A model generated the notes under the pieces. It did no database searches. It was not told where the DNA came from and saw only the letters and a list, made by a program, of their open reading frames with translations. 26,119 bases of DNA, taken from contig JBCCFX010000028.1 in the NCBI GenBank assembly GCA_039029515.1, forward strand, positions 1-26,119, in the 5' to 3' direction. This DNA is from JBCCFX01 sp039029515 (GTDB taxonomy: Bacteria; Planctomycetota; Phycisphaerae; Phycisphaerales; SM1A02). Positions 14,022 through 23,900 of the stretch are shown piece by piece. The stretch's first letter is position 1. Each line of letters opens with the position of its first letter. Position numbers and translations under genes: made by a program.

Positions 14022-16295
14022 TTATGACGCCCCGCACTCGGTCCTGATGGTCTCAATGACGTCGATCGGGCTCGGTGCGTCGATCATCGCCGCACGGAAC
14101 TCTTCGTTCACGACCAGACGCGCAATTTCTGCCAGTGTCGCGAGGTGGCCTTCCGGATCGCCCTCAGGACTCAACAGCAGGAAGACGAGGTTCACCGGTT
14201 CGCCATCGGCGGATTTGAAGTCAATGCCGGCCGGCACTCGTGCGATACCACACACGCGCGAATCCAGCGAATGGCTGTATGCGTGTGGCACCGCAATGCC
14301 ATGACCGAGCGCCGTCGGGAACGTCGTCTCACGATCGATCAGTTCGGCCACGGTGTCATCGCGTGGCAATGCCGGATTCCGTCGAACGATCAGCCCGATC
14401 ATCTCTTTGAAGAGTTCGGTCAGCTCATCTGCATGTGAAGTGGTGACGAGATCAGCGTGAATCGCGCGGAGCAGATAGTCGCCTTCGCGTTTCAGGTACA
14501 GCGTGTTCGACGTTGCGTCACCATTGGCAGTGGTATCAGACTCCTGCGGGTCGAGGACGACTTGATCGCCATTCATCGTTGCGAGCGGAATGGCTTTGCC
14601 GCGCATCGACTCGATCGGCATCGTCGACGCAATCATGCTCGCTTCGTGCCGGATCAACTCGGCGCTGAGCACAGACGGTCGCGGAATACGTGACCAGATA
14701 GCGATGCCGTTGGCGACTTCCTCGTCGACCGATGCGATCTCACCGCTGGTCGCGGTGCATCGGAACACGCGGTTGGCCCCGACGACTTCTGACCACCGCT
14801 GACACACAAGCTGGTTGAGATCTTCGTTGTCAGTTATGGCGAGGACGGAGCCGACGCCCTGCAGTTCCGGGCGATCGTACAGCGTGATGTCGCGCGCATC
14901 GCCGACAAACGCGGTCAAGCCTTCATTCTGTGCGCCGCGGACGGCACGGGCATTCGTATCAACGAGGACCGCGGGCGAGTTCGGGTTCTTTGCGATGAAT
15001 GACGCGAGTCGTCGACCCAGAGCATGCGAACCGACAATGAGCCAGCCGGTGGGCACGGGACGACGAAGGCCAAGTACTTTCGCAACCCAGCCTGCACTCA
15101 GTCCCTGGAGCACAACAGTCGTGATGATGACGGAATACGTAAACGTTTCGATGAAGCGCGGGTCGTTCGGATCGCCTTCTGAACTCAACGAAAGTTGAAT
15201 GAGTGACGCCATCGATGCGGCAACGATGCCGCGCGGTGCGACCCAACTGAGGAACAGCTTGTCACGCGTACCGAGATCGCTGCCGAGCGAACAGAGGTAG
15301 ACATTCAGCGGTCGAATGACGAGGATGATGATCGCGACGACCAAGGCACCCTTCCAGCCGAACGCAGCGAACTGGTTGAACTCCAGTCGTGCGGCAAGCA
15401 GGATGAACAGCGTGCCGATCAGCAGGTCGGTCAGTTCGGCTTTGAATCGCTTGATCTGCTTCAGTCGGCCTGGATTGCGCAGACCGAAGATGAAACCCGC
15501 AACGGTCACCGACAGCAGGCCGGCTTCATACTCAATGAACTCCGCCGCGCCGAAGATCCCGACCGCAGAACCCAGGGCGAACACATTGAACATGTCCTGG
15601 GGGATGAGCCGGGTTCGAACGATCGCCGAGATGGCGAAGCCGCCGGCGATGCCGCAACCCAAGCCCGCGGCGATTCGGATCAGGAACGATGCGAACGCTT
15701 CCGCGCCGGAGGGCCCGACGACCCATTCAAAGCACAGCAGCGCGATGAACACGCCGATGGGATCGATCAACACGCCTTCCCAGTGCAGGATGTTGTGCAG
15801 CCGAGAGGTCACCTTGATCCGTTTGAGCAGCGGCGCAATGACGGTTGGTCCGGTGACGATCACCAGACTGCCGGCAAGAATGCACTCGGCGCGCGAGAGC
15901 ATCGGGTCTTCACCAAGGCCGAAGATCAGCCAGATTGTCAGCGCAGTTCCGAACCATGTGATCATGACGCCAAACGTCAGCAGGCGTTTGATCATCTGCG
16001 AACCGGCTCGATAGCCGGTCATGTCGAGTGTGAGCCCGCCTTCGAACAGAATGAGTCCGACGGCAAACGACACGATCACGGGCAGGCCGTCACCGAGGCT
16101 TTCGGGATCAAACAAGCCGAGCACTTCGGGCCCGAGGATCACGCCGCCGGCGAGTAACAGCACGATTGCCGGAAGATTCAGGCGCCGCGCGATGATGATG
16201 AGCAGAATGCCGCCGAAGATCGCGAAGACCATCGCGGCGAGCATGTCGTGCGGATGGCTGGTGCCTGCGGTATGGGCGACATCAGAGGCGAGCAT
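14022..16295 (-). CDS. CPA1-type cation/proton antiporter fused to TrkA-N (RCK) and PTS EIIA domains
   Basis: 757 aa in three parts. Residues about 18-410 are a polytopic Na+(K+)/H+ exchanger of the CPA1 type, with ILFEGGLTLDM (82-92), VTGPTVIAPLL (147-157), the ion-site helix LHWEGVLIDPIGV (170-182) and WVAPRGIVAAS (351-361). Residues about 416-540 are a TrkA-N/RCK Rossmann domain (WLIVGSHALGRRLASFI, VLVDTN with Asp446, FVGDARD), which in relatives binds NAD(H) or other nucleotides and gates the transporter. Residues about 610-757 are a PTS EIIA domain of the fructose/nitrogen type, with GHGIAVPHAYS carrying the expected phospho-His671. The layout implies ion transport controlled both by nucleotide and by phosphorylation from the nitrogen-type PTS. 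The start at 16295 has no good SD; Met18 is an alternative. Confidence 0.9.
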   Translation of the reverse strand: MLASDVAHTAGTSHPHDMLAAMVFAIFGGILLIIIARRLNLPAIVLLLAGGVILGPEVLGLFDPESLGDGLPVIVSFAVGLILFEGGLTLDMTGYRAGSQMIKRLLTFGVMITWFGTALTIWLIFGLGEDPMLSRAECILAGSLVIVTGPTVIAPLLKRIKVTSRLHNILHWEGVLIDPIGVFIALLCFEWVVGPSGAEAFASFLIRIAAGLGCGIAGGFAISAIVRTRLIPQDMFNVFALGSAVGIFGAAEFIEYEAGLLSVTVAGFIFGLRNPGRLKQIKRFKAELTDLLIGTLFILLAARLEFNQFAAFGWKGALVVAIIILVIRPLNVYLCSLGSDLGTRDKLFLSWVAPRGIVAASMASLIQLSLSSEGDPNDPRFIETFTYSVIITTVVLQGLSAGWVAKVLGLRRPVPTGWLIVGSHALGRRLASFIAKNPNSPAVLVDTNARAVRGAQNEGLTAFVGDARDITLYDRPELQGVGSVLAITDNEDLNQLVCQRWSEVVGANRVFRCTATSGEIASVDEEVANGIAIWSRIPRPSVLSAELIRHEASMIASTMPIESMRGKAIPLATMNGDQVVLDPQESDTTANGDATSNTLYLKREGDYLLRAIHADLVTTSHADELTELFKEMIGLIVRRNPALPRDDTVAELIDRETTFPTALGHGIAVPHAYSHSLDSRVCGIARVPAGIDFKSADGEPVNLVFLLLSPEGDPEGHLATLAEIARLVVNEEFRAAMIDAPSPIDVIETIRTECGAS

Positions 16296-16338
16296 GTAGG
16301 CGACAGCACTCCGTCTCGGTGAATGGGCTGATCGACCT

Positions 16339-16352
16339 CGCCCGCGCGGGCG
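16339..16352. repeat. Perfect 14-bp GC palindrome in the divergent intergenic region
   Basis: CGCCCGCGCGGGCG equals its reverse complement. It lies 44 bp upstream of the antiporter start, in the 234-bp region between divergent genes (16296-16529). It could be a dimeric regulator site or a leader hairpin of the antiporter mRNA. Sequences of this composition also arise by chance in GC-rich DNA, so confidence in a function is low. The rest of the region shows only weak promoter-like boxes: on the minus strand GCGACA, 17 bases, TAGGCT; on the plus strand TTGACG at 16495, 17 bases before TCGACA. Confidence 0.45.
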
Positions 16353-16529
16353 TAGCCTATCACGATGCCGTGTGACTGTCGCTTCTCGGACGTATGGCGA
16401 ACAGCGCCTGCCAGATCAACCAGACCGTACAGACCGGCCACCATGGCCGCTTGCGCCGTCATTTCGCTCGCATCCGATCGCCATCGCGTCACTCTTGACG
16501 TGACGGATCACTTTCGATCGACAACCACC

Positions 16530-17111
16530 ATGCTGAAGATTGCGACATTCACGCCCGGATGGTCACCCGCCATCGGTGATCCGACCGCCACCGGCTGGAC
16601 ATCAGTCGTGCTGTACTACGTCATCGCACTCATCAGCATCCTGCACATTCGATCACACCGATCGCAGCGTGTTCCGCACGGTCGGTTCGCCTGGTTTGCG
16701 CTTGGTGTGTTGTTCATCGCGCTCGGTGCGAACAAGCAGTTTGATCTGCTCAGCGCTGGCACCGCGTTCGTGCGCACTCAATTGCGCTTCTACGAAACGT
16801 ATCAACATCGCAACACATTCGGACCATGGCTGGTTGTTGGCATGCTCACGGTGATGACGACTGCTTTCGCTATCGCGGCCATGAAAATGCGCGTGGCGAG
16901 CGGACTGCAACGAGTATCCATGGGGCTCGCGTGTATCATCACCGCGTTTGTACTGCTGCGATCCGCAAGCCTGCACGATATCGATCAGATGCTGCGCGCA
17001 ACCGCCGCCGGCGTCCGTTGGAACACGATCATTGAACTGGGACTGCTGCTCATCATTGCCACAATGGTCTTGCGGCATCAGCCACACCAGCGCTACAGGC
17101 TCGGGCCGTAA
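16530..17111 (+). CDS. Small polytopic membrane protein, unknown function
   Basis: 193 aa from the ATG at 16530. The frame is open from 16365 but the extra 55 residues look non-coding and the membrane protein pattern begins only after this Met. About five hydrophobic segments are seen (22-41, 52-68, 100-120, 125-145, 165-185). FAWFALGVLFIALGANKQFDLLSA (53-76) resembles a conserved membrane family I have seen mainly in planctomycetes, annotated as hypothetical. No catalytic motif is evident. No SD precedes the ATG, and a TTGACG box 30 bases upstream could give a nearly leaderless transcript. Its last 19 bases overlap the 3' end of the convergent peptidase gene. Confidence 0.72.
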   Translation: MLKIATFTPGWSPAIGDPTATGWTSVVLYYVIALISILHIRSHRSQRVPHGRFAWFALGVLFIALGANKQFDLLSAGTAFVRTQLRFYETYQHRNTFGPWLVVGMLTVMTTAFAIAAMKMRVASGLQRVSMGLACIITAFVLLRSASLHDIDQMLRATAAGVRWNTIIELGLLLIIATMVLRHQPHQRYRLGP

Positions 17112-19690
17112 CTCACAGCATTCAGTAGAAACCGCATCGGTGCATGCTGGAACCCACGCAACGTAACGTCTTCGACGAAGCTGATGACCGATCCGCTGCC
17201 GTGACGGTGATGCGTCACGAACGGTGTTTCGCTCAATGTGGATTCGTTTCGCTCTGACATGACGCCAGCGATTCGCGGCGCGGTATCGAACCGTGCAATG
17301 ACGGAGCCGCGATCGGCAACGCCTAATCGACGCGTGCCACGCTTGATCACACCCATCCAATCGGGCAGGCCTGCGGACAGCGGATGAGTCGTATCCACCG
17401 TCGCGCGGAGTGTCGTACCGGGCACACGGTCGAGCACGAATCGCGCTCGACGATCACCGAACGACAGCGTCGATAGCGCGGGCCGGTCATCCTTGATGGT
17501 TTCGGGTTTCACGTCGAGCAGACGCGAATTCACCCATTCGGCGGAGTAGCCAACCGCGAGAATCGTGCCGCCAGCGCGAATCCACGCATCGAGTTTGTCG
17601 CGATCGTTGGTATCGAACGCATTGTCCAGCGCGCGCGCATCGGGCATCACGATCAGATTGAAATCACTGAGCTTCACGTTGCTGATGTCATCGATGTTCA
17701 CTGCGGTGTACGGCATCGGCGATGCGATATCAAAGAGATGCCACAACTGGCCAAAGCTCAACGCGCTGAACGGATCGCCACGCAACAGCATGACTTTCGG
17801 CAACACGAGCCGGCGGTTGGCGTTTGCCCCAAGGACCGGACCGCTCTCGGTGATGCCGCGCGATGTGTCATGCACATCGAGCCCCGCTTGCTGGACATCA
17901 CTCAGGAAGGCATTGAGCACGGCTTCATCGTTGCGGATGCGATGAATGATCATCGAACCCCGCCCGAATGATCGGCCGTCGACGGTGAGATCATCGCCGG
18001 CGAAGCGGGCGAAGAGTTCGTGCTGCACCGCGAATCCAACAGCGCGCGGGAACTCATGCTGATCGGCGTCGATCAGCACCGCGGTTCCTTTCGTGCCGGT
18101 GCGCTGACTGACCCATTGCGCCATCATGTCGAGCGAATCGCTTGGGGCATCGATGCGCATCGTCGAGTACCACGCATCGAGGCCGAGGTCGATCGGCACG
18201 GGCCACGCGGTAATGTCATACGTGTCCGCATCGGTGACGACCGGCTCGCGCTCAAACAGCACCGAGGCAAGCCGACCCATTGGCTGATCCATCCGAATGA
18301 TCCAGGTTCCCGCCGGCAACTCGACCGGCTCAGCCGCTGCGCCATCGCGGTAGCGGTGCAGTCCACCCAGCGTCGTGTCGTCGCGCAGGGTCTCGATGCG
18401 GATGCCGTGCGCACTGCAGAGGTCGTACACGCGCTTCAGCAACGCGCGATCGTTGGCAGGATGAATGACGCACGCTCGTGTCGTGTACGAGTCGGCGTTG
18501 CAGGAATCGACGAAGAACGCGCGAAACCTCACGAGCTGCTCGCGCCGATTCCTGACGGTTGTTTCAATGTTGCTCATGCCGAGCAGCCAGTGATGCAGCG
18601 TGCGTTCTCGCAACGTCAGCGTGTAGGTGTCGCTGACGCGAATCGCCGTCCCGGCACGACTGTGCCCCGCCTGTTCCGCCAGCATGCCGACGGCGCCGTG
18701 GTAGACCGGCAACACCTTCCCGTACCCCGGATACAGATAGTCGAAACGCTCGCGCGTCGAGTAGACCCAGCCGCGAGCATCAAAGGCAGTCGCGTTTGCC
18801 GCGCCGTACCGTTCGATCCACGTTCGGGTCTCATCCGGAATGTTCGCGTTGTACGGATCATCGCCTGCACCGAGGAAGTACGGCGAACGGAATCCCTGCT
18901 CGTGGTAATCGATATGCAGGTGCGGCAGATACCGACGATATGCAACCATGCGTTGGCGCGATTCCGGATGCACCAGCCAGACCCAATCGCGATTCAGGTC
19001 GAACATGTAATGATTGACGCGACCGCCCGGCCACGGCTCATGATGCTCGGATGCGATTGGGTCGGCGTTCGGCTGCACGCCGCGCGCGTTCTGGAACCAA
19101 CTGACGTAGCGTTCGCGTCCATCCGGGTTGAGCATCGGATCAATCACGATGACAACCTGGCCGAGCCAGTCGTTCATGTCATCCGCCTCCGCGGCGGCGA
19201 GACTGTACGCGGTCATCAGCGCTGCTTCGGACGGTGACGGTTCGTTGCCGTGCACGTTGTAGCTCAGCCAGACGATGGCGGGATTGTTGTCGATGATGTC
19301 AGTGACCGTTGCGTCATCTGTTGCGGGATCAGTGAGTGCGCGATTCCGTTCGAGGATGTCCTCGATGTCATTCAGGTTGGCCGGCGATGAGATCGTGAGC
19401 AGACCGAGTTCGCGGCGCTGATGCGTCAGACCGTACGGCGCATACGTCACGCGATCGGATTCTTCCGCGAGCAGTTTGCAGTAGGCGATGACGTTATGGT
19501 GACGTGTGAAGTGATCACCGATCTCGTAGCCGAGGAATGCGGCGGGCGTGGTGATCTCGTTGCCGTAGTCGAGACCATCGAGGTAATCGAAGGCGTCGGC
19601 GTCGACGTTCGCACTCGCTGATGCGGACGCGGTCAGAACGAGCAGGCATACGGTGAGCCAGCGGCTCAGTGCGGGGCACAGGATCGACAC
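17093..19690 (-). CDS. Secreted M14-family zinc carboxypeptidase with C-terminal extension
   Basis: 865 aa from the GTG at 19688-19690, preceded by GGAG at eight bases; this start gives a clean signal peptide (hydrophobic core 11-22, Ala/Ser-rich cleavage region to about 27). The M14 domain follows: LSYNVHGNEPSPSEA has the zinc ligands His147 and Glu150, MLNPDGRER (186-194) and DLNRDW (231-236, substrate-binding Arg234) follow, and LHIDYHEQG gives the third ligand His263. GMLAEQAG (335-342) probably carries the catalytic Glu339. Beyond about 400 there is a long region with a glutamine-amidotransferase-like fold pattern (FNLIVMPDARALD, WIRAGGTILAVG), as in large bacterial M14 peptidases. It probably digests peptides in the periplasm or outside the cell. 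The stop lies 19 bases inside the convergent gene. Confidence 0.9.
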   Translation of the reverse strand: MSILCPALSRWLTVCLLVLTASASASANVDADAFDYLDGLDYGNEITTPAAFLGYEIGDHFTRHHNVIAYCKLLAEESDRVTYAPYGLTHQRRELGLLTISSPANLNDIEDILERNRALTDPATDDATVTDIIDNNPAIVWLSYNVHGNEPSPSEAALMTAYSLAAAEADDMNDWLGQVVIVIDPMLNPDGRERYVSWFQNARGVQPNADPIASEHHEPWPGGRVNHYMFDLNRDWVWLVHPESRQRMVAYRRYLPHLHIDYHEQGFRSPYFLGAGDDPYNANIPDETRTWIERYGAANATAFDARGWVYSTRERFDYLYPGYGKVLPVYHGAVGMLAEQAGHSRAGTAIRVSDTYTLTLRERTLHHWLLGMSNIETTVRNRREQLVRFRAFFVDSCNADSYTTRACVIHPANDRALLKRVYDLCSAHGIRIETLRDDTTLGGLHRYRDGAAAEPVELPAGTWIIRMDQPMGRLASVLFEREPVVTDADTYDITAWPVPIDLGLDAWYSTMRIDAPSDSLDMMAQWVSQRTGTKGTAVLIDADQHEFPRAVGFAVQHELFARFAGDDLTVDGRSFGRGSMIIHRIRNDEAVLNAFLSDVQQAGLDVHDTSRGITESGPVLGANANRRLVLPKVMLLRGDPFSALSFGQLWHLFDIASPMPYTAVNIDDISNVKLSDFNLIVMPDARALDNAFDTNDRDKLDAWIRAGGTILAVGYSAEWVNSRLLDVKPETIKDDRPALSTLSFGDRRARFVLDRVPGTTLRATVDTTHPLSAGLPDWMGVIKRGTRRLGVADRGSVIARFDTAPRIAGVMSERNESTLSETPFVTHHRHGSGSVISFVEDVTLRGFQHAPMRFLLNAVSYGPSL

Positions 19691-19746
19691 GTCTTCTTCT
19701 CCAGGTTCACGTCGTGCGAGATGTCGGCACACACACCCGACCCTTC

Positions 19747-19776
19747 GTCATAGGGGTATCGGCGCGTGGAGTCCAA
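19747..19776 (-). promoter_or_regulatory. Candidate sigma-70-like promoter of the M14 peptidase gene
   Basis: On the minus strand TTGGAC (19771-19776), 18 bases and TATGAC (19747-19752) lie about 57 bases before the GTG start, in the 101-bp gap after the deacetylase gene. The -35 and -10 boxes match consensus at four of six positions each. This is suggestive only. Confidence 0.38.
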
Positions 19777-19791
19777 GACTGGGCCGGGATT

Positions 19792-20823
19792 TCAGGGCTG
19801 AGGCCAATAAGGGGCAATCTCAGCCCAGATCCGGTCGACAACTGCCGTCCGTGACACCGAATCGGAGAACGCCGGCGTGGTCGGGGCCCGGAGCACATCG
19901 AGACAGGCGATGACCGATGCTGCGGTTGCCGCGATGTCGTAGCCGCCTTCGAGCACCAGCGCGAGCCGGCCGTGGCACTGAGCGTCGGCCAATGCGCGAA
20001 CCCGTGCGCACAGCCGCGCGAAGCCGGCGGTCGTGACCGACATGCTGCCAAGCGGATCGCGCTCGTGCGCATCGAAGCCAGCGCTGACGAGGATCAATTC
20101 CGGCTGGTATGCCGCGGCGACCGGTTCGAGCACATGGGCGAAGACCGCTTCGTAGTCATCATCGGTTCGACCGGCAGCCATCGGCATGTTGATCGTGTAA
20201 CCGCGCGCATCGCCCACGCCGACATCTTCGATCGGACCAGTACCGGGATACAGCGGCCATTCGTGCAGGTTGAACACGAGGACATCGGTTCGCGGGGCAA
20301 ACGTATGGGCGGTGCCATTACCGTGATGAACATCCCAGTCCACAATCAGCACACGCTGACAGCTGTGTGCAGCGCACGCGTGTGCGGCGGCAATGGCAAT
20401 GGAGTTCAGCAGGCAGAATCCCATCGCGCGATTCGTTTCCGCGTGATGACCGGGCGGGCGCATCAGGGCAAACGCACGTTTCGTCCGGCCGGACATGATG
20501 GCATCAACCGCATCCACGGCTGCGCCCGCGGCGAGTTCTGCGACATCGATGCTGCCCGGACTCGTCCGCGTATCCCAGTCGAATTCCACCGACTGACCTC
20601 GCGCCGCTTCGAGTGCATCGAGATGATCCTCGGTATGCACGCGAGCCGCGACAGCCCGATCGACCGGCTGGGGTGCCGCGATGGTCCAGCCGTCTTCGTT
20701 CTGAGCCGCGAGCGCTTCGAGGATGACCCGGAGTCGCGGAGGCTTCTCGGGATGATCGTCATCGGGGACGTGATCGAGGCCGCGACGGTCGGTCAGGACG
20801 AGAACATCGGTCGATGTGGTCAT
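19792..20823 (-). CDS. Histone-deacetylase-family zinc amidohydrolase (class II-like/acetylpolyamine amidohydrolase-like)
   Basis: 343 aa, the usual length for the bacterial family. The whole active site is visible: HPE near the N-terminus (24-26), the RPPGHHAE charge-relay pair His126/His127, the zinc ligands Asp164 and His166 in VDWDVHHGNGT, Asp251 in SAGFDAHERDPLG, and LEGGYD with Tyr295 for transition-state stabilisation. Bacterial members remove acyl groups from small molecules such as acetylpolyamines or from protein lysines; the HERDPLG form is seen in class II-like bacterial enzymes. The substrate cannot be told from sequence. There is no signal peptide, so it is cytoplasmic. It is transcribed away from the tricorn-like protease gene, with 130 bp between the starts. 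The ATG at 20823 has a poor ribosome site. Confidence 0.92.
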   Translation of the reverse strand: MTTSTDVLVLTDRRGLDHVPDDDHPEKPPRLRVILEALAAQNEDGWTIAAPQPVDRAVAARVHTEDHLDALEAARGQSVEFDWDTRTSPGSIDVAELAAGAAVDAVDAIMSGRTKRAFALMRPPGHHAETNRAMGFCLLNSIAIAAAHACAAHSCQRVLIVDWDVHHGNGTAHTFAPRTDVLVFNLHEWPLYPGTGPIEDVGVGDARGYTINMPMAAGRTDDDYEAVFAHVLEPVAAAYQPELILVSAGFDAHERDPLGSMSVTTAGFARLCARVRALADAQCHGRLALVLEGGYDIAATAASVIACLDVLRAPTTPAFSDSVSRTAVVDRIWAEIAPYWPQP

Positions 20824-20893
20824 CGGAACTTGCCCAGCTTTCCAGTCGTCATCGAATCAGCGGTTCGGGTGCAGCGACCATCATCATCGGTTG

Positions 20894-20899
20894 TATAAG
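20894..20899 (+). promoter_or_regulatory. Possible -10 box (TATAAG) for the tricorn-like protease gene
   Basis: TATAAG stands out in a GC-rich 130-bp divergent spacer, 54 bases before the ATG and directly before a stable hairpin. No convincing -35 box is found at 16-18 bases, so the call is tentative. Confidence 0.3.
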
Positions 20900-20918
20900 C
20901 CGCGCCAAGCCGGCGCGG
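20900..20918 (+). other. 5'-leader hairpin of the tricorn-like protease gene
   Basis: CCGCGCC-AAGCC-GGCGCGG forms a perfect seven-pair GC stem with a five-base loop, 35 bases before the start codon and before the AGGAG ribosome site. If transcription begins at the TATAAG just upstream, this hairpin would sit at the very 5' end of the mRNA, where such stems can protect from decay. That use is inference. Confidence 0.45.
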
Positions 20919-20953
20919 GCCTGGCCTCATCCCCCACGAGGAGAACAGAACGA

Positions 20954-23900
20954 ATGCGACGAGAACGATTGATTGGCATGTTCGCGGCCGTGTCCACGGT
21001 TGCCGCCGCGACACCGGCGTTGATGGCGGATGTCACGCCTGACGCTGGCATGATTCGATACCCCGATGTGAGTTCGAGTCGCATCGTGTTCGTGTATGCG
21101 AACGACCTCTGGACGGTCGACCGCAGCGGTGGCCTCGCAATGCCGCTCGCAAGTCCTCCTGGCCTCGAGACCTTCCCCCGCTTCAGCCCGGACGGTGAGC
21201 ATGTCGCTTTCGTCGGCAACTACGACGGTGGCCGCGATATCTACACGATGCCGGTCATGGGCGGTGTGCCGGAACGTGTGACGCATCATCCTGCGAACGA
21301 ACTCTTCAACGGCTGGGTTGGCGATGACCAACTGCTGTTCGCGAGCAATGGCATGAGTGGACTGGGCCGCGCGCCACGACTGTTCACGGTTGCCGCGGAT
21401 GGCGGATTGCCGGAAGCGGTGCCGGTGCCGTACGGCGCTGTCGGTGCAATCAGTGGTGATGGCACATGGCTCGCATACACGCCGCACACGCGCGATCAGC
21501 GCACATGGAAGCGATATCGCGGCGGTATGGCAACGGACATCTGGCTCTTCAATCTCGACGATCACACCTCGAAGCAGATCACCACATGGGACGGCACGGA
21601 CTCACAGCCGATGTGGCATGGCCGCAAACTGTATTACGTGTCCGATGCCGGCGAAGAGCATCGCCTGAACATCTGGATGTATGACACGACGACCGGCGAA
21701 CGTCGGCAGATCACGCACTTCGCGGACTACGACATCAAGTGGCCGGCGAACGGTCCGGGTGCGAACGGCGAAGGCGAGATCGTCTTCCAGAACGGTCCGA
21801 AGCTGTTCCTGCTGAATCTGGGCACCGAGGCTTCAAAGCCGGTGGAGATTCGCATCCCCGGCGCGCGACCGACGGTTCGCACCAAGACCGTCGATGCCTC
21901 ACGCTTCATTCAAGGCTGGGATATCTCGCCGTCAGGGAAGCGCGCGGCCGTGCAGGCTCGCGGGGACATCTGGACGCTGCCGGCGAAGAAAGGCATGGCG
22001 CGCAATCTCACGCGCACCGATGACGTGGCTGAACGTGAACCAACCTGGAGTCCGGACGGTCGATGGATCGCATACTTCTCTGATGCCTCCGGCGAATACG
22101 ACCTCTACGTGACGCAGTCTGACGGTAAGGGCGAAACCCGCCGTCTGACGAGCGATGCGAATTGTTTCCGTTCGAACATCATCTGGTCGCCGAACTCAGA
22201 ACATATTGCGTACGCCGACAAGACCGGCGTGACATATCTTCATGAGATCGAGTCCGGTGATACGACGACGGTTTTCACCGATCCGGGCGGGTCTGCGAGC
22301 GCGGTGAACTGGTCGCATGACAGTGCGTGGCTGACGTACGCACGATCAAGCCATCAGAACGCGCTGATGTCGTCGATCTGGTTGTACAACGTCGAAGCCG
22401 GCGAAGCGACGCAGGTCACCAGCGACATGTTCAACGATAGCTCACCGGTCTTTGACCGCAAGGGCGACTATCTCTACTTCGCGACGAGCCGCGTGTTCGG
22501 CTCTCCGGATTACTCCACCCTCGACACCACGTTCATCTACAGCAACACGATGACGCTGGCTGCCGTCCCGCTGCGCGAAGACATGGACTATGTCTGGTCA
22601 CCGAAGAGGGATGAAGAAGAATGGGATGACGACAGCGCTGATGCCGAGGACGAAGGCGACGCTGACAACGATGAAGATAGTGACGACGGCGATGCCGACG
22701 ATGAAGGCGGGACGGACGATGGTGTGTCCGGCACATACGAAGGCACCATTACCGCGGACATTCTTCCGCCGGGCATGACGTTCACCCTGACGATTACGTT
22801 GGGTGACGACGGTTCGATCAGTGGCACGATCGTCGTGCCGATGGGTACGGCGACGCTGGATGGCACGTACGACGCAGAGTCGGGCGAGGCGTCGGGTTCC
22901 ATCATGCCGGACGATGCCGATGAACCGGCACCGTTCACCGGCACGATCAAGAACGGTCGGGTCGAACTCGAAGTCGAAGCCGAGGGCATCGTCGTGATGA
23001 TGTCGGGTGAGCGCACGCAAGCCGCGATGCAGGACGACGATGATGACGCGGACGACGATGATGACTCGTCAGCCGATGATGCAACGGACAGTGATGAAGG
23101 TGATTCGGATGATGCTGAAGAGTCCATGCACATTGATCTCGAACACTTCGAGATGCGTGCGATGGCGCTGCCGGTCTCGCCGGGCATGTTCGGCAACCTG
23201 TCAGTGAACGACAAGAATCATTTGCTGTACACGCGCATGGGCGACAACAGCGGCATCAAGATCATCGATATCACAGATGATTCGCCGACTGAGAAGGCCG
23301 TCGCACCGGGATTCGGGTACGCGATGTCCGCAACGGGCAAGAAGATTCTCGTTGCAACCGGAAGCGGCGCATCGATCGGCAACGCAAGTGCTGGTTCGAG
23401 CCTTTCGTCAGTGCCAACGCGCGACATGATGGTCACCATCGACCCGAAGGATGAGTGGCGACAGTTGTTCAACGAGTCATGGCGTACGTTCCGTGACTTC
23501 TTCTACGTCGAGAACATGCATGGCGTGGATTGGGAAGGCATGCGCAAGCTCTACGCACCGATGGTCGAAGATTGTGCATCGCGTGAAGATCTCAGTTTCG
23601 TGATCGGCGAGCTCATCTCCGAACTCAACTGCGGTCACAGTTACTACTCGGGTGGCGATGGCGAGTCACAGCCTTCACGATTCGTGGGCATGCTCGGCTG
23701 CGACTTTGCACTTGAGCACGGTGCCTATCGCATCAGCCGAATTCACACCGGCGGTCCGTGGGACCTCGATGCCAAGGGACCATTGAGCAAGCCAGGCGTC
23801 GATGTCAACGAAGGTGACTATCTGCTTGCCGTCAATGGCATGCCGCTGGACACGACGAAGGATCCCTGGGCCGCATTCATCGGTCTCGCGAACCGCAACA

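Noticed and set aside
18020..19237. Long open frame on the plus strand opposite the M14 peptidase gene
   Set aside because: The minus strand carries intact zinc and substrate motifs there. The plus-strand product is Arg/His-rich without any family signal.
20816..20953. 5' extension of the tricorn-like protease frame
   Set aside because: The frame is open, but the upstream part overlaps the start of the divergent gene and the promoter-like sequence. The ATG at 20954 has AGGAG and begins a signal peptide.
22610..23122. Asp/Glu-rich tracts as a frameshift or assembly artefact
   Set aside because: The frame stays open through both tracts, the GAY/GAR codons are mixed rather than a single repeated triplet, and family-typical protease sequence resumes in the same frame.
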